A stretch of 64,000 bases of DNA from Burkholderia sp. WSM2232 (GCF_000472545.1 NZ_AWZV01000006.1:124223-188222), one strand, 5' to 3'; counted from the first letter of the stretch, positions 8,435 through 19,598 are shown. Notes: a model not told the origin generated them from the letters alone. A program made the numbers and translations.

Positions 8435-9490
8435 ATGGATCTATCAATTGCGGCGATCCTCGCGCAGGACGGCATCACCACGGGTGCGATCTACGCGTTG
8501 CTCGCGCTCGCGCTGGTGCTGGTGTTTTCCGTGACGCGGGTGATCTTCATCCCGCAGGGCGAGTTTGTTTCGTATGGCGCGCTCACGCTCGCCGCGCTAC
8601 AAACGCAAAAGTTTCCGGCCACTTGCTGGCTGCTGATGGCGATGGGCGCGGCCTGCTTCGTCGTAGAAGTAGCGGGGCTTATGCGGCACGCGGAGCGGCG
8701 CCGACACGCCGCGCGAACGCTCGCTGTGCTGGCCGGCAAGTATCTGCTGTTCCCCGTGGCCGTGTATGCGCTGACTCAAGGCGTTTTCTCGCAGCCTTTG
8801 CCCATGATCGCGCAGATCGCGTTGACGCTGCTGATCGTGATTCCGATGGGCCCGTTCGTGTACAGACTCGCGTATGAGCCGATCGCGGAGGCGACCACGC
8901 TGCTCCTGCTGATCGTGGCGGTAGCCGTGCACTTCGCGATGGTGGGCCTCGGTCTCGTGATGTTCGGCGCCGAAGGCTCGCGCACCACGGCGTTTTCGGA
9001 CGCGACGTTCAACCTGGGCAGTCTGTCGATTTCCGGACAAAGCCTGTGGGTGGTCGGCACGGCGGTAGTGCTGATCGGCGCGCTCTATTTGTACTTTGAT
9101 CGTTCGATCTCCGGCAAGGCGTTGCGCGCGACTTCGGTCAACCGGCTCGGCGCGCGGCTTGTCGGGATCGGCACGACGCAAGCAGGGCGCCTCGCCTTCA
9201 CGCTCGCGGCGGGGCTTGGCGCGCTCTGCGGCATCCTCGTGGCGCCCTTGACCACCATCTACTACGACTCGGGCTTCCTGATCGGCCTGAAGGGCTTTGT
9301 GGGGGCGATTATCGGTGGACTCGTCAGCTATCCGCTGGCGGCGGCCGGCTCGATTCTCGTCGGCCTGCTGGAATCGTATTCGTCGTTCTGGGCGAGCGCT
9401 TACAAGGAAGTGATCGTGTTCACGCTGATTATTCCGGTGCTGCTCTGGCGCAGTCTCGCCAGCCCGCACGCTGAAGAAGAAGAGGAGTGA
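8435..9490 (+). CDS. livH: HAAT ABC transporter permease, LivH type
   Basis: A 351-residue multi-helix inner-membrane permease. It begins MDLSIAAILAQDGITTGAIY and has the LivH feature SVTRVIFIPQGEFVSYGALT. ATG 8435 is preceded by AGGACGAGGAAG; upstream in-frame codons lack such a site. It is longer than typical LivH (about 300): an extra segment of some 60 residues follows the first helices. It ends five bases before the LivMG fusion gene. Confidence 0.88.
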   Translation: MDLSIAAILAQDGITTGAIYALLALALVLVFSVTRVIFIPQGEFVSYGALTLAALQTQKFPATCWLLMAMGAACFVVEVAGLMRHAERRRHAARTLAVLAGKYLLFPVAVYALTQGVFSQPLPMIAQIALTLLIVIPMGPFVYRLAYEPIAEATTLLLLIVAVAVHFAMVGLGLVMFGAEGSRTTAFSDATFNLGSLSISGQSLWVVGTAVVLIGALYLYFDRSISGKALRATSVNRLGARLVGIGTTQAGRLAFTLAAGLGALCGILVAPLTTIYYDSGFLIGLKGFVGAIIGGLVSYPLAAAGSILVGLLESYSSFWASAYKEVIVFTLIIPVLLWRSLASPHAEEEEE

Positions 9491-9494
9491 CGCG

Positions 9495-11279
9495 ATGAAA
9501 CGGATCATGACAAACAAGTTCTTCTGGCTCTTCCTCGCGGTGCTGTTTGCGTTGCCGGTGCTGCCGCAGCCGATTCATGTGCCTGAGTACTGGGTGACGC
9601 TGCTCAACTACATCGGGCTGTATGCGATCGTCGCCATCGGGCTCGTGCTGCTCACCGGCATCGGTGGAATGACCAGTTTCGGGCAGGCGGCGTTTGTCGG
9701 CATCGGAGCGTATGCGACGGCGTACCTCACCACGCGCTTTGGCGTCTCGCCGTGGTTTGCGCTGATCGCCGGCGTGTTGCTGACGGCGTTGATCGCGCTG
9801 GTTCTCGGCCTTGTGACGATGCGTCTGTCTGGCCACTTTCTGCCGCTTGGCACCATCGCGTGGGGACTGTCTCTCTTTTACCTGTTCGGTAACCTGGAGA
9901 TGCTCGGCAAGTACGACGGGATCAACGGCATTCCGGTGCTGAATGTGTTCGGCATCGACCTGGAATCGGGTCGTCACATCTATTACCTGATCTGGCTGGT
10001 CGTGCTTGGCGCAGTGGTTTCGGTTCAGAATCTGCTTAACAGCCGGCCAGGGCGGGCAATCCGTGCACTGCGCGGCGGCGGCATGATGGCCGAGGCAATG
10101 GGCGTCAATACTGCGTGGATGCGTGTGGTCATCTTTGTGTACGCGGCGGTGCTGGCGTCCGTGTCCGGCTTTCTGTATGCGCATTTGCAGCGGGCGGTGA
10201 ATCCCACGCCGTTCGGTCTGAACCACGGCATCGAGTTTCTGTTCATGGCGGTGGTGGGCGGTGTGTCTCACGTGTGGGGCGCGGTGCTTGGCGCAGCAAT
10301 CCTCACGGTGCTGCAGGACTATCTGCAAACACTGCTGCCGAAGCTGCTGGGCGAGAACGGTAATTTCGAGGTGATCGTCTTCGGCATTTTGATGGTGCTG
10401 TTGTTGCAATACGCGCGGCAGGGCGTCTGGCCGTTCGTCGCCCGTTTCTTTCCGCGCGGCCCGCGCGCGCGTCTGCCGGAACATGCGGACCCGCTGCCGC
10501 AGCGCAGCAAACCGACAGCCGGTGAGACGCTCTTGACGGTGAACAAGGCCCGCAAGCAGTTCGGCGGTCTAGTCGCGGTCAACGATGTGAGCTTCGACGT
10601 GAAGGCGGGCCAGATCATTGGCCTCATCGGCCCGAACGGCGCGGGCAAATCTACCACCTTCAACCTGGTGACCGGCGTTCTGCAGGCCACAAGCGGTGAG
10701 ATTACGTTCCGCGGCGAGCGGATCGATGCGCTCAGTTCACGTGAAATCGTCAAGCGGGGAATCGGCCGCACATTCCAGCACGTCAAGCTGCTGCCGGGCA
10801 TGACGGTGCTGGAGAATGTGGCGATCGGCGCGCATCTGCGTGGACATGCGGGTGTCTGGCGCAGCGTTGCGCGTCTTAACAGCGCCGAAGAGGCACGGCT
10901 GATGGCCGAAGCCGCGCGCCAGATTCGCCGCGTCGGGCTGGAGCAGCATATGTACGACGAGGCGGGCAGCCTCGCATTGGGCCAGCAGCGGATTCTGGAA
11001 ATCGCTCGGGCGCTCTGCTGCGACCCCACGTTGCTGTTGCTGGACGAACCGGCGGCTGGCCTGCGGTATCAGGAGAAATTGCAGTTAGCGGATCTGCTAC
11101 GTCGGCTGAAGGCGGAAGGGATGAGCGTGCTGCTGGTCGAGCACGACATGGACTTTGTGATGAACCTGACCGACCGACTGGTCGTGATGGAGTTCGGTAC
11201 GCGTATCGCCGAAGGCCTGCCGCAAGACGTGCAGCAGGACCCCGCGGTGCTAGAGGCTTATCTCGGTGGGGTGGAGTAA
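9495..11279 (+). CDS. livM: LivM-LivG fusion: ABC permease joined to ABC ATPase
   Basis: A 594-residue protein. Residues 1 to about 330 are a LivM permease (TSFGQAAFVGIGAYATAYLT). After a short linker, residues about 345-594 are a LivG ATPase with Walker A GPNGAGKSTT at 379-388, the signature LALGQQRILEIARAL and Walker B LLLLDEP. The reading frame is unbroken, so this is a true fusion, an arrangement I recall in Burkholderiales. It should pair with LivH (8435) and LivF (11279), and the stop overlaps the livF start (TAATG). Confidence 0.9.
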   Translation: MKRIMTNKFFWLFLAVLFALPVLPQPIHVPEYWVTLLNYIGLYAIVAIGLVLLTGIGGMTSFGQAAFVGIGAYATAYLTTRFGVSPWFALIAGVLLTALIALVLGLVTMRLSGHFLPLGTIAWGLSLFYLFGNLEMLGKYDGINGIPVLNVFGIDLESGRHIYYLIWLVVLGAVVSVQNLLNSRPGRAIRALRGGGMMAEAMGVNTAWMRVVIFVYAAVLASVSGFLYAHLQRAVNPTPFGLNHGIEFLFMAVVGGVSHVWGAVLGAAILTVLQDYLQTLLPKLLGENGNFEVIVFGILMVLLLQYARQGVWPFVARFFPRGPRARLPEHADPLPQRSKPTAGETLLTVNKARKQFGGLVAVNDVSFDVKAGQIIGLIGPNGAGKSTTFNLVTGVLQATSGEITFRGERIDALSSREIVKRGIGRTFQHVKLLPGMTVLENVAIGAHLRGHAGVWRSVARLNSAEEARLMAEAARQIRRVGLEQHMYDEAGSLALGQQRILEIARALCCDPTLLLLDEPAAGLRYQEKLQLADLLRRLKAEGMSVLLVEHDMDFVMNLTDRLVVMEFGTRIAEGLPQDVQQDPAVLEAYLGGVE

Positions 11280-12043
11280 TGGAGAACGACATGAGTGCAG
11301 CAGCGGCCATTCTCGACGTGAACGGTCTTTTCGTGCGCTATGGCAAGGTCGAGGCGCTGCACGGCGCGGCGATCAAGGTGCGACCCGGACAGATCGTGTC
11401 GGTTATCGGCCCGAACGGCGCGGGCAAATCGACGCTTCTGAACGCAATTATGGGCGCCTTGCCGCCCACCGGACACGCGAAGGGCGCGGTTATTTATCAG
11501 GGTGAGGATGTAAGCGCCGTACCTGTGGAGAAGCGGGTGGCACGCGGCATGTGCCTCGTGCCGGAGAAGCGGGAGCTCTTCGCATCGATGACAGTGGAGG
11601 ACAACCTGGTCCTGGGTGCGTACCGGCGCAAGCGGGCAGGCGAGCGCAATTTCCTCGATCAGATCGAACCCGTCTTCGAGCTCTTTCCGCGTCTGAAGGA
11701 GCGCCGTAAGCAGGCGGCCGGGACGCTGTCCGGCGGAGAGCGACAAATGCTTGCGGTGGGCCGCGCTTTGATGGGCAAGCCCGATCTGTTGATGCTGGAC
11801 GAACCGAGCCTCGGCCTCGCGCCGCTGATCGTGAAGGAGATTTTCCATATCATCAGTGCGCTGCGGCAGACGGGCGTGGCTACGCTTCTCATCGAGCAGA
11901 ATGCGCGCGCTGCGCTACAAATTTCCGACTATGGGTACGTCCTGGAAACTGGCGAACTAGCGCTCGAAGGTCCAGCTACCGATCTGGCGAACAATCCACG
12001 AGTCATCGAGACCTATCTGGGACTGGCGAAGAAAGCAGCCTGA
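11279..12043 (+). CDS. livF: HAAT ABC transporter ATPase, LivF type
   Basis: A 254-residue ATPase with Walker A GPNGAGKSTLL (canonical lysine, unlike the LivF at 901), signature LSGGERQMLAVGRAL and Walker B LLMLDEPSLGLAP. ATG 11279 overlaps the stop of the fusion gene. ATG 11291, with GGAG at 11281-11284, is an equally good start and would give 250 residues. It is the last gene of the operon and is followed by the hairpin carrying parS. Confidence 0.92.
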   Translation: MENDMSAAAAILDVNGLFVRYGKVEALHGAAIKVRPGQIVSVIGPNGAGKSTLLNAIMGALPPTGHAKGAVIYQGEDVSAVPVEKRVARGMCLVPEKRELFASMTVEDNLVLGAYRRKRAGERNFLDQIEPVFELFPRLKERRKQAAGTLSGGERQMLAVGRALMGKPDLLMLDEPSLGLAPLIVKEIFHIISALRQTGVATLLIEQNARAALQISDYGYVLETGELALEGPATDLANNPRVIETYLGLAKKAA

Positions 12044-12065
12044 CTTCGTTGGGCCTGGGCTTTCG

Positions 12066-12102
12066 AAGCGGCGTGTTTCACGTGAAACACGCCGCTTTTT
12101 TC
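12066..12102 (+). terminator. Rho-independent terminator built around a parS site
   Basis: A perfect 32-bp palindrome (12066-12097) is followed by a run of T to 12101. Its centre is the parS sequence. It ends the livF operon in front of mnmG. Confidence 0.85.
12074..12089. promoter_or_regulatory. parS centromere site, perfect consensus
   Basis: TGTTTCACGTGAAACA matches the universal bacterial parS 16-mer exactly. ParB, encoded at 15746, is expected to bind here and spread, organising the origin region for segregation with ParA. Confidence 0.95.
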
Positions 12103-12206
12103 ATGCTTGGCCATTCGACCGAATTCGTGCCAAAACCGAACCCGTTATAATTCGCCCATACATTTTCCTTTGAAGGCTCACGCGATGATCTGGCGTGAGA
12201 TCCGCG

Positions 12207-14165
12207 ATGCTTTTTCCCACAGAATTTGACGTAATCGTTGTCGGCGGCGGGCACGCCGGCACCGAGGCCGCTTTGGCCTCCGCTCGCATGGGCAATAAGA
12301 CGCTCCTGCTGACGCACAACATCGAAACGCTCGGTCAGATGAGCTGCAATCCGTCGATCGGCGGCATTGGCAAGGGGCATCTGGTCAAGGAAGTCGACGC
12401 CTTGGGCGGCGCTATGGCGGCTGCGACGGATGAGGGCGGTATTCAGTTTCGCATCCTCAATTCGTCGAAGGGCCCGGCAGTGCGCGCCACGCGTGCGCAG
12501 GCCGATCGGCTGCTTTATAAGCAGGCCATCCGTCATCGGCTTGAGAACCAGCCGAATTTGTGGCTCTTTCAGCAGGCCGTCGACGACTTGATGGTCGAGG
12601 GCGACCGTGTAGTAGGAGCAGTTACCCAAGTAGGAATTCGCTTCCGCTCGCGTGCAGTCGTGCTCACGGCGGGCACATTCCTCGACGGCAAGATTCACGT
12701 TGGCTTGAACAATTACACGGGTGGTCGTGCCGGCGATCCGGCGGCCCTGTCGTTGTCGGCGCGTTTGAAGGAATTGAAGCTGCCGCAAGGTCGTCTGAAA
12801 ACTGGGACGCCTCCGCGTATCGACGGCCGCACAATAGATTTCTCGCAATTGGAAGAGCAGCCGGGCGACCTCGATCCGGTGCCGGTGTTCTCGTTCTTGG
12901 GCCGCGCCGAGCAGCATCCACGGCAAGTGCCCTGCTGGGTAACCCATACCAACGAACGTACGCACGACATCATTCGCGGCGGACTAGATCGCTCGCCGAT
13001 GTACACGGGAGTGATCGAGGGAGTGGGGCCGCGGTATTGCCCGTCCATTGAAGACAAGATTCACCGCTTTGCGACGAAGGAGTCACATCAGATTTTTCTT
13101 GAGCCCGAAGGACTGACCACCAATGAGTTCTACCCTAACGGCATATCTACAAGCCTGCCGTTCGACGTGCAGCTCGAACTGGTGCGGTCGATGCGCGGGC
13201 TTGAGCATGCCCATATCCTGCGACCCGGATATGCTATCGAATACGATTACTTCGACCCGCGGGGCCTGAAGGCGTCGCTTGAGACGAAAGTTATCAGCGG
13301 CTTGTTCTTTGCGGGCCAGATTAACGGTACGACTGGCTATGAGGAAGCAGCGGCGCAAGGTCTGCTGGCTGGCGTCAATGCCGGTTTGTTCGTGCAGGGC
13401 AGGGAGGCGTGGTGCCCGCGTCGTGACCAGGCGTATCTGGGCGTGCTCGTCGACGATCTGGTGACCCGTGGCGTCTCCGAGCCATATCGTATGTTTACGA
13501 GTCGCGCGGAGTATCGCCTCAGCCTGCGTGAGGACAACGCCGATATGCGGCTCACCGAAATCGGCCGCGAACTGGGGGTGGTGGACGACGTCCGTTGGGA
13601 TGCATTCAGCCGCAAGCGCGACGCTGTTTCACGTGAAACCGAACGGCTGCGGACAACTTGGGTGAATCCGAAGACCCTGTCCGCCGAGGAAGCGACTGCG
13701 TTGCTCGGCAAACCGATCGATCATGAGTACAGCTTGGCGGACTTGCTGCGCCGCCCCGGCGTCAGCTATGACGGCGTGTGTGCACTTCGCGAAGGTGCCT
13801 GCGCTGCGCCCGGCACATTGGCTGAAGACGAAGTCCTGCTGGCCCAAATCAAGGAGCAGATCGAAATTGGCATCAAGTACCAAGGCTATATCGACCGCCA
13901 GGCAGGTGAGATCGAGCGGAACGAGGCGCACGAGAGCACGCGTCTGCCGGAAGGCTTGGACTACGCCGAGGTAAGGGGCCTCTCGTTCGAGGCTCGCCAG
14001 AAGTTGACGCAGTTCCGTCCGGAGACCATCGGCCAGGCGTCGCGCATTTCGGGGATCACGCCAGCGGCCATCTCGTTGCTGATGGTGCACTTGAAGCGCG
14101 GGCTGGGTCGCCGCGCGACTAAGCCGGCTGAACCCGGTGCCGACAATGTGCCGGTGGCTCAATGA
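12207..14165 (+). CDS. mnmG: tRNA uridine-5-carboxymethylaminomethyl modification enzyme MnmG (GidA)
   Basis: A 652-residue FAD protein that, with MnmE, installs the carboxymethylaminomethyl group on wobble U34 of certain tRNAs. The N-terminus [18 protein letters not shown] carries the FAD-binding [23 protein letters not shown] and the [12 protein letters not shown] stretch are family hallmarks. ATG 12207 is chosen by homology of the N-terminus; a GTG at 12195 is in frame. A TATAAT at 12146-12151 is a likely -10 element. The gene contains a near-consensus parS at 13625 and overlaps rsmG by four bases. Confidence 0.97.
   Translation: MLFPTEFDVIVVGGGHAGTEAALASARMGNKTLLLTHNIETLGQMSCNPSIGGIGKGHLVKEVDALGGAMAAATDEGGIQFRILNSSKGPAVRATRAQADRLLYKQAIRHRLENQPNLWLFQQAVDDLMVEGDRVVGAVTQVGIRFRSRAVVLTAGTFLDGKIHVGLNNYTGGRAGDPAALSLSARLKELKLPQGRLKTGTPPRIDGRTIDFSQLEEQPGDLDPVPVFSFLGRAEQHPRQVPCWVTHTNERTHDIIRGGLDRSPMYTGVIEGVGPRYCPSIEDKIHRFATKESHQIFLEPEGLTTNEFYPNGISTSLPFDVQLELVRSMRGLEHAHILRPGYAIEYDYFDPRGLKASLETKVISGLFFAGQINGTTGYEEAAAQGLLAGVNAGLFVQGREAWCPRRDQAYLGVLVDDLVTRGVSEPYRMFTSRAEYRLSLREDNADMRLTEIGRELGVVDDVRWDAFSRKRDAVSRETERLRTTWVNPKTLSAEEATALLGKPIDHEYSLADLLRRPGVSYDGVCALREGACAAPGTLAEDEVLLAQIKEQIEIGIKYQGYIDRQAGEIERNEAHESTRLPEGLDYAEVRGLSFEARQKLTQFRPETIGQASRISGITPAAISLLMVHLKRGLGRRATKPAEPGADNVPVAQ
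13625..13640. promoter_or_regulatory. second parS site, inside mnmG (15 of 16)
   Basis: TGTTTCACGTGAAACC differs from the parS 16-mer only at the last base. It is embedded in mnmG codons reading Val-Ser-Arg-Glu-Thr, a location where chromosomal parS sites are known in other proteobacteria. Confidence 0.9.
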
Positions 14166-14845
14166 CCTCGAAGCAAAACGGCAGCGACCGCGAAGCGCTA
14201 GCGCAGCTTCTGGCTGAGGGCGTGAGTGAGTTGGGCCTCGATCTCGACGAGACGCAACGGGCCAAGCTTCTCGACTACGTCGCCTTGCTGGCTAAGTGGA
14301 ACGCGGTGTACAACTTGACCGCGATCCGTGATCCCCGGCAGATGCTGATCCAGCACATCCTCGACTCGCTTTCGATCGTGCCGCACTTGTCGCAGCGCAA
14401 TCCGCGCTCCGTGCTCGACGTGGGATCTGGCGGTGGACTGCCGGGCATCGTGCTGGCGATCGTCAAGCCGGACTGGCGCGTCACGGTGAACGACATTGTT
14501 CACAAGAAAACGGCTTTTCAGGCACAGGCGAAGGCCGAGCTAGGGCTCAGCAACCTTTCGGTGGTGACGGGTCGTGTGGAAACGCTGCAAGCCGGCGCCG
14601 AAGTGCCGGCAAAGTTCGACGTAATCGTTTCGCGAGCATTCGCAGAGCTCGCCGATTTCGTTACACTGGCCCGTCATCTGGTCGCCCAGCATGGCGCCAT
14701 TCTCGCGATGAAGGGCGTGCGTCCGAACGATGAAATAGCGCGCCTGCCAGCGGGCGCCCACGTGGAACAGACGGTACGGCTCGCGGTGCCGTTTCTGGAC
14801 GCCGAGCGGCATCTCGTCACGGTACTTGTCGACGAAGCGCGTTAG
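14162..14845 (+). CDS. rsmG: 16S rRNA (guanine-527-N7) methyltransferase RsmG (GidB)
   Basis: A 227-residue SAM-dependent methyltransferase that modifies G527 of 16S rRNA. The SAM-binding motif [17 protein letters not shown] lies near residue 80, and the [19 protein letters not shown] segment upstream is characteristic. The start overlaps the mnmG stop (ATGA), the usual gidA-gidB coupling. Confidence 0.96.
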   Translation: MTSKQNGSDREALAQLLAEGVSELGLDLDETQRAKLLDYVALLAKWNAVYNLTAIRDPRQMLIQHILDSLSIVPHLSQRNPRSVLDVGSGGGLPGIVLAIVKPDWRVTVNDIVHKKTAFQAQAKAELGLSNLSVVTGRVETLQAGAEVPAKFDVIVSRAFAELADFVTLARHLVAQHGAILAMKGVRPNDEIARLPAGAHVEQTVRLAVPFLDAERHLVTVLVDEAR

Positions 14846-14935
14846 GCGACCTAGCCGCATCGGCCGCTCTTCACGTTGATCGCGTAATCGCATAGAGACA
14901 ATCACATTCAAGCAGCAAAAAGGGACACTCCAACG

Positions 14936-15727
14936 ATGGCAAAAATCTTCTGCGTTGCGAACCAGAAAGGCGGCGTCGGCAAGACGACGACGACAGTCAA
15001 TCTGGCGGCCAGCCTGGCAGCGCAGGGGCAGCGGGTCCTTCTCATTGATCTGGACCCCCAAGGTAACGCAACAATGGGCAGCGGCATCGACAAGGCGGCG
15101 TGCGCCAACACCGTCTACGAAGTGCTGGTTGACGGCGTCTCCGTAGCTGAGGCGCGTATGCGTCCAGAAGCCGTCGACTATGACGTGCTTCCTGCGAACC
15201 GCGAACTCGCCGGGGCCGAAGTAGAGCTCGTCAGCGTGCAGAACCGCGAGCGTCAGTTAAAGGCGGCGCTTGCCCCGGTCGAAAGCGAGTACGACTTCGT
15301 GTTGATCGATTGTCCGCCGGCTTTGTCACTGCTGACGCTCAACGGCCTTTGCGCCGCACATGGCGTCGTCATTCCGATGCAGTGCGAGTACTTCGCGCTC
15401 GAAGGCCTGTCCGATCTCGTCAATACGATCAAGCAGGTGCACGCGAACCTGAATCGCGACCTGAAAGTGATCGGTTTGTTGCGTGTCATGTTCGACCCGC
15501 GCATTACGTTGCAGCAGCAGGTCTCGGATCAGTTGAAAGAGCATTTCGGCGACAAGGTGTTCGACGCAGTGATTCCGCGTAACGTGCGCCTTGCCGAGGC
15601 GCCCAGCTACGGTTTGCCGGGCGTGGTGTTCGACAGGGCCTCGCGCGGCGCGCAGGCTTACGTGCAGTTCGGCGCAGAAATGATTGAGCGGGTGCGCGCA
15701 CTGAATGACGCGCCCCAGGCATCCTAA
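14936..15727 (+). CDS. parA: chromosome partitioning ATPase ParA
   Basis: A 263-residue deviant-Walker ATPase. KGGVGKTTTT occupies residues 11-20 and VLLIDLDPQGNATMGSG follows; VLIDCPPALSLLTLNGL is Walker B. ParA binds DNA non-specifically and moves ParB-parS complexes, so it acts on the origin region here. An AAAGGGA ribosome-binding sequence precedes ATG 14936. It lies about 90 bases after rsmG and 18 bases before parB. Confidence 0.97.
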   Translation: MAKIFCVANQKGGVGKTTTTVNLAASLAAQGQRVLLIDLDPQGNATMGSGIDKAACANTVYEVLVDGVSVAEARMRPEAVDYDVLPANRELAGAEVELVSVQNRERQLKAALAPVESEYDFVLIDCPPALSLLTLNGLCAAHGVVIPMQCEYFALEGLSDLVNTIKQVHANLNRDLKVIGLLRVMFDPRITLQQQVSDQLKEHFGDKVFDAVIPRNVRLAEAPSYGLPGVVFDRASRGAQAYVQFGAEMIERVRALNDAPQAS

Positions 15728-15745
15728 GTGGATCAAGGAAGCACA

Positions 15746-16633
15746 ATGAACGCAGTAGCAAGAAAGAAGGGATTGGGTCGCGGCCTGGAAGCATTGCTCG
15801 GCGGCAGCGCCGATATCACGGAGGCGGTGGCGATAGAAGGCGCGCCGAACGTGCTGCCTCTGTCAAAGATGCAGGCTGGCAAGTATCAGCCGCGCACGCG
15901 GATGGACGAGGGCGCGCTGCAGGAGTTGGCGGCCAGCATTCGCGCCCAGGGACTGATGCAACCGATTCTGGTACGGCCGGTATCGGCGGACAAATACGAG
16001 ATCATCGCGGGTGAGCGGCGTTTTCGCGCGGCGCGCCTGGCGGGTCTCGAGGAAGTGCCGGTCCTGGTCAAGGACGTGCCCGACCAGGCTGCGGCGGCGA
16101 TGGCGCTGATCGAGAACATTCAGCGCGAAGATCTGAATCCGCTCGAAGAGGCTCAGGGCATACAGCGTTTGCTCGACGAATTCAATTTCACGCACGAACA
16201 GGCGGCCGAGTCGGTCGGCCGCTCGCGCAGCGCCGTGTCGAATTTGCTGCGTCTGCTGAACCTCGCCCCGCCGGTTCAGACCATGCTGCTCGCGGGCGAT
16301 CTTGACATGGGGCACGCGCGTGCGTTGCTTGCAGTCGATTCCGCGACGCAGATCACGCTGGCGAATCAGGTCGTCAACAAGCGGATGTCGGTGCGCGAAA
16401 CGGAGAAATTGGTGACGGCAACCACCAAGGCCGTACCGGCGGTCAAGGCGCGTGCGAATCCGGATGGTGGCCGGGACACGCGGCGCCTCGAGGAAGAGTT
16501 GTCCGATCTGCTCGCCGCGACTGTCAAGATCAAGCTGGGCCGACGCGGCCGCGGCCAGGTGCTAGTGGACTTCGGCGATCTGGATGCACTGGAAGGCATC
16601 TTGGTGCGCTTGCGTGGAAATGCCACTGCCTAG
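15746..16633 (+). CDS. parB: chromosome partitioning protein ParB
   Basis: A 295-residue parS-binding CTPase. It has the CTP-binding motif AGERRFRAARLAG near residue 95, the helix-turn-helix region EQAAESVGRSRSAVSNLLRL and a C-terminal dimerisation domain. ATG 15746 follows AAGGAA; a GTG at 15728 is in frame but weaker. Its target parS sites are at 12074 and 13625. Confidence 0.96.
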   Translation: MNAVARKKGLGRGLEALLGGSADITEAVAIEGAPNVLPLSKMQAGKYQPRTRMDEGALQELAASIRAQGLMQPILVRPVSADKYEIIAGERRFRAARLAGLEEVPVLVKDVPDQAAAAMALIENIQREDLNPLEEAQGIQRLLDEFNFTHEQAAESVGRSRSAVSNLLRLLNLAPPVQTMLLAGDLDMGHARALLAVDSATQITLANQVVNKRMSVRETEKLVTATTKAVPAVKARANPDGGRDTRRLEEELSDLLAATVKIKLGRRGRGQVLVDFGDLDALEGILVRLRGNATA

Positions 16634-16666
16634 AGCAGAATTACCGCATACAGGTTCATTCCACGT

Positions 16667-16693
16667 GCAGTGTCGACAACGCGCCGACACTGC
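16667..16693 (+). terminator. hairpin after parB, probable weak terminator
   Basis: GCAGTGTCG (16667-16675) pairs with CGACACTGC (16685-16693). No T run follows, so it may only stabilise the mRNA end. A second small hairpin lies at 16843-16861. The rest of the 432-base gap 16634-17065 holds the atp promoter and no convincing gene. Confidence 0.35.
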
Positions 16694-16957
16694 TCCAATT
16701 GCGTCGGATTCCTAACTGATCTGACGGGGTGCAACCAGTCCACGCCGCCAAAGTAAATCGCCATCGGCATTTGTTGCATTTTCGAGACGTCTGCTGCGGC
16801 GCTTTTCAACCCGTAGTGCGGGGCAAAAACCTGCCAGAATGCGCACACGTTTTGCGTGTGCCCGACAGCCTTACATTTGACGTGCTGCGCGCCGCCATGC
16901 GGGGTTTTCCACATCGCGAGGCGTCGTTTCGCACTGTTTATTGAACGGCCTAAAGTC

Positions 16958-16986
16958 TTGAATTGCCTGCAACTATCGCTTACAAT
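16958..16986 (+). promoter_or_regulatory. promoter of the atp operon
   Basis: TTGAAT (16958-16963), a 17-base spacer and TACAAT (16981-16986) are a strong sigma70 match about 80 bases upstream of atpI. Confidence 0.75.
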
Positions 16987-17065
16987 CGCCCGGATTTAAT
17001 TGCACGGCAACCCCGTAAGCGCAGCGAAAGCTCGCTGATCGGAACGGCACTTTCGGAACACTGCG

Positions 17066-17632
17066 ATGGCGGTCAAAGCGTCAAATCAAGCGCCAGAAAA
17101 TGGGCGTGACAATGGGCGCAAGAATGGGCGCGACGCAAGCCGTAATCGGCGCACCGTTTCCGACACGTCCACCGCTCAGTCAGTCGCGCGCGAGGACTCG
17201 TGGGAGGCCGAGCAGGATAACAATATCGTTCCGCTTACCCGGGCCGAGGCAGAGAAGCTTTTTGGCCCGAACGTGAGTCGTCCATCGCGCGTCACTCCTT
17301 TCAAGGTCGTGGCAGCGCAAATGGTTTTGTCCCTGGTTGCGACGCTGGTGTGGTGGCTGTTCTATGAGCCACCGGGCGCTGCTGCGCTGTCCGCGTTCCT
17401 GGGGGGAGCGATCTGCTGGGTGCCGGGCGCATTGTTCGCGGCGCGGCTGAGAACGCTGAGCGGTGCCGAGACAGTGATGAGTTGGGTGCTGGGCGAAGCG
17501 CTGAAGATGGGGGCGACGATCGCGATGTTCGTAGCCATCGCCTTCTGGTATCACGAGGTACGCTGGGTTCCGCTGCTCGTGACCTATCTCATCGCCCTCA
17601 AGACGTACTGGATTGCCTTGGCATGGCGCTAG
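17066..17632 (+). CDS. atpI: ATP synthase subunit I (AtpI)
   Basis: A 188-residue membrane protein that assists assembly of the c-ring and is non-essential in model bacteria. Four hydrophobic segments occupy residues about 80-188. The first 75 residues are a hydrophilic, charged extension that includes a short repeat (NGRD-NGRK-NGRD) encoded by three copies of a 12-base unit. The ribosome-binding site is weak (GGAACA). It is the first gene of the atp operon. Confidence 0.88.
   Translation: MAVKASNQAPENGRDNGRKNGRDASRNRRTVSDTSTAQSVAREDSWEAEQDNNIVPLTRAEAEKLFGPNVSRPSRVTPFKVVAAQMVLSLVATLVWWLFYEPPGAAALSAFLGGAICWVPGALFAARLRTLSGAETVMSWVLGEALKMGATIAMFVAIAFWYHEVRWVPLLVTYLIALKTYWIALAWR
17099..17134 (+). 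repeat. three 12-bp tandem repeats in the 5' part of atpI
   Basis: The unit AATGGGCGNNAN occurs at 17099-17110, 17111-17122 and 17123-17134. It encodes alternating Asn-Gly-Arg-Asp/Lys. Such in-frame repeats can change copy number without shifting the frame. Confidence 0.8.
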
Positions 17633-17683
17633 GAAGCAACAGGTAACAGCAAAGATTCAAAGCCGGCGCGTGGCGCCGGCTAG

Positions 17684-18640
<957 letters not shown>

Positions 18641-18698
18641 CCTGCGCTGCCGTAGAAAGAATCGTAGTTTTTCAAATCCCAGTTCCAACCAGTTCTAA

Positions 18699-18992
<294 letters not shown>

Positions 18993-19127
18993 GGTTCCTC
19001 GGAAGTTTGCGCCTGAGCTATAACTAAAGGCGCAGGGCGGAACGGGCACTTGGGCGCTGATCGAGCACTGAATCGATGAGCGCCTTGCCGTTTCACTTTC
19101 CGAACTAGCAACGTTTAAGGAAACACC

Positions 19128-19598
19128 GTGAATCTCAACGCAACCCTGTTTGCGCAAATGGTCGTGTTCCTGATCCTCGCGTGGTTCACGATGAAGTTCG
19201 TGTGGCCGCCGCTGATCAACGCCCTCGACGAGCGCTCGAAGAAGATCGCTGACGGTTTGTCGGCTGCCGAAAAGGGCAAGGCAGAACTCGAAGCCGCACA
19301 CAAGCGCGTCGACCAGGAACTCGCCAAGGCACGCAACGACGGTCAGCAACGTATTGCAGACGCAGAAAAGCGTGCTGTCGCAGTCGCTGACGAAATCAAG
19401 GCGCAAGCGCAAGCTGAAGCCGCTCGCATCATCGCGCAAGCGAAGGCCGACGCGGAGCAGCAAGTCGTGAAGGCGCGCGAAACGCTGCGCGGCGAAGTCG
19501 CTGCACTGGCAGTGAAGGGCGCCGAACAGATCCTGAAGCGCGAAGTCGACCAGGCAGCGCACGCTGACCTGCTGAATCAACTGAAAGCTGAGCTCTGA
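19128..19598 (+). CDS. atpF: ATP synthase Fo subunit b
   Basis: A 156-residue peripheral stalk subunit. It has one N-terminal membrane helix followed by a long charged coiled coil rich in Ala, Glu, Lys and Gln. The start codon is GTG (19128) with TAAGGA upstream. It ends two bases before atpH. Confidence 0.96.
   Translation: MNLNATLFAQMVVFLILAWFTMKFVWPPLINALDERSKKIADGLSAAEKGKAELEAAHKRVDQELAKARNDGQQRIADAEKRAVAVADEIKAQAQAEAARIIAQAKADAEQQVVKARETLRGEVAALAVKGAEQILKREVDQAAHADLLNQLKAEL

Noticed and set aside
10731..10750. A further parS-like sequence in the LivMG gene (TTCACGTGAA core)
   Set aside because: Only about 11 of 16 bases match; outer bases important for ParB binding differ.
16630..16914. 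A 94-codon minus-strand frame between parB and atpI
   Set aside because: It overlaps hairpins, has no ribosome site and no recognisable features.
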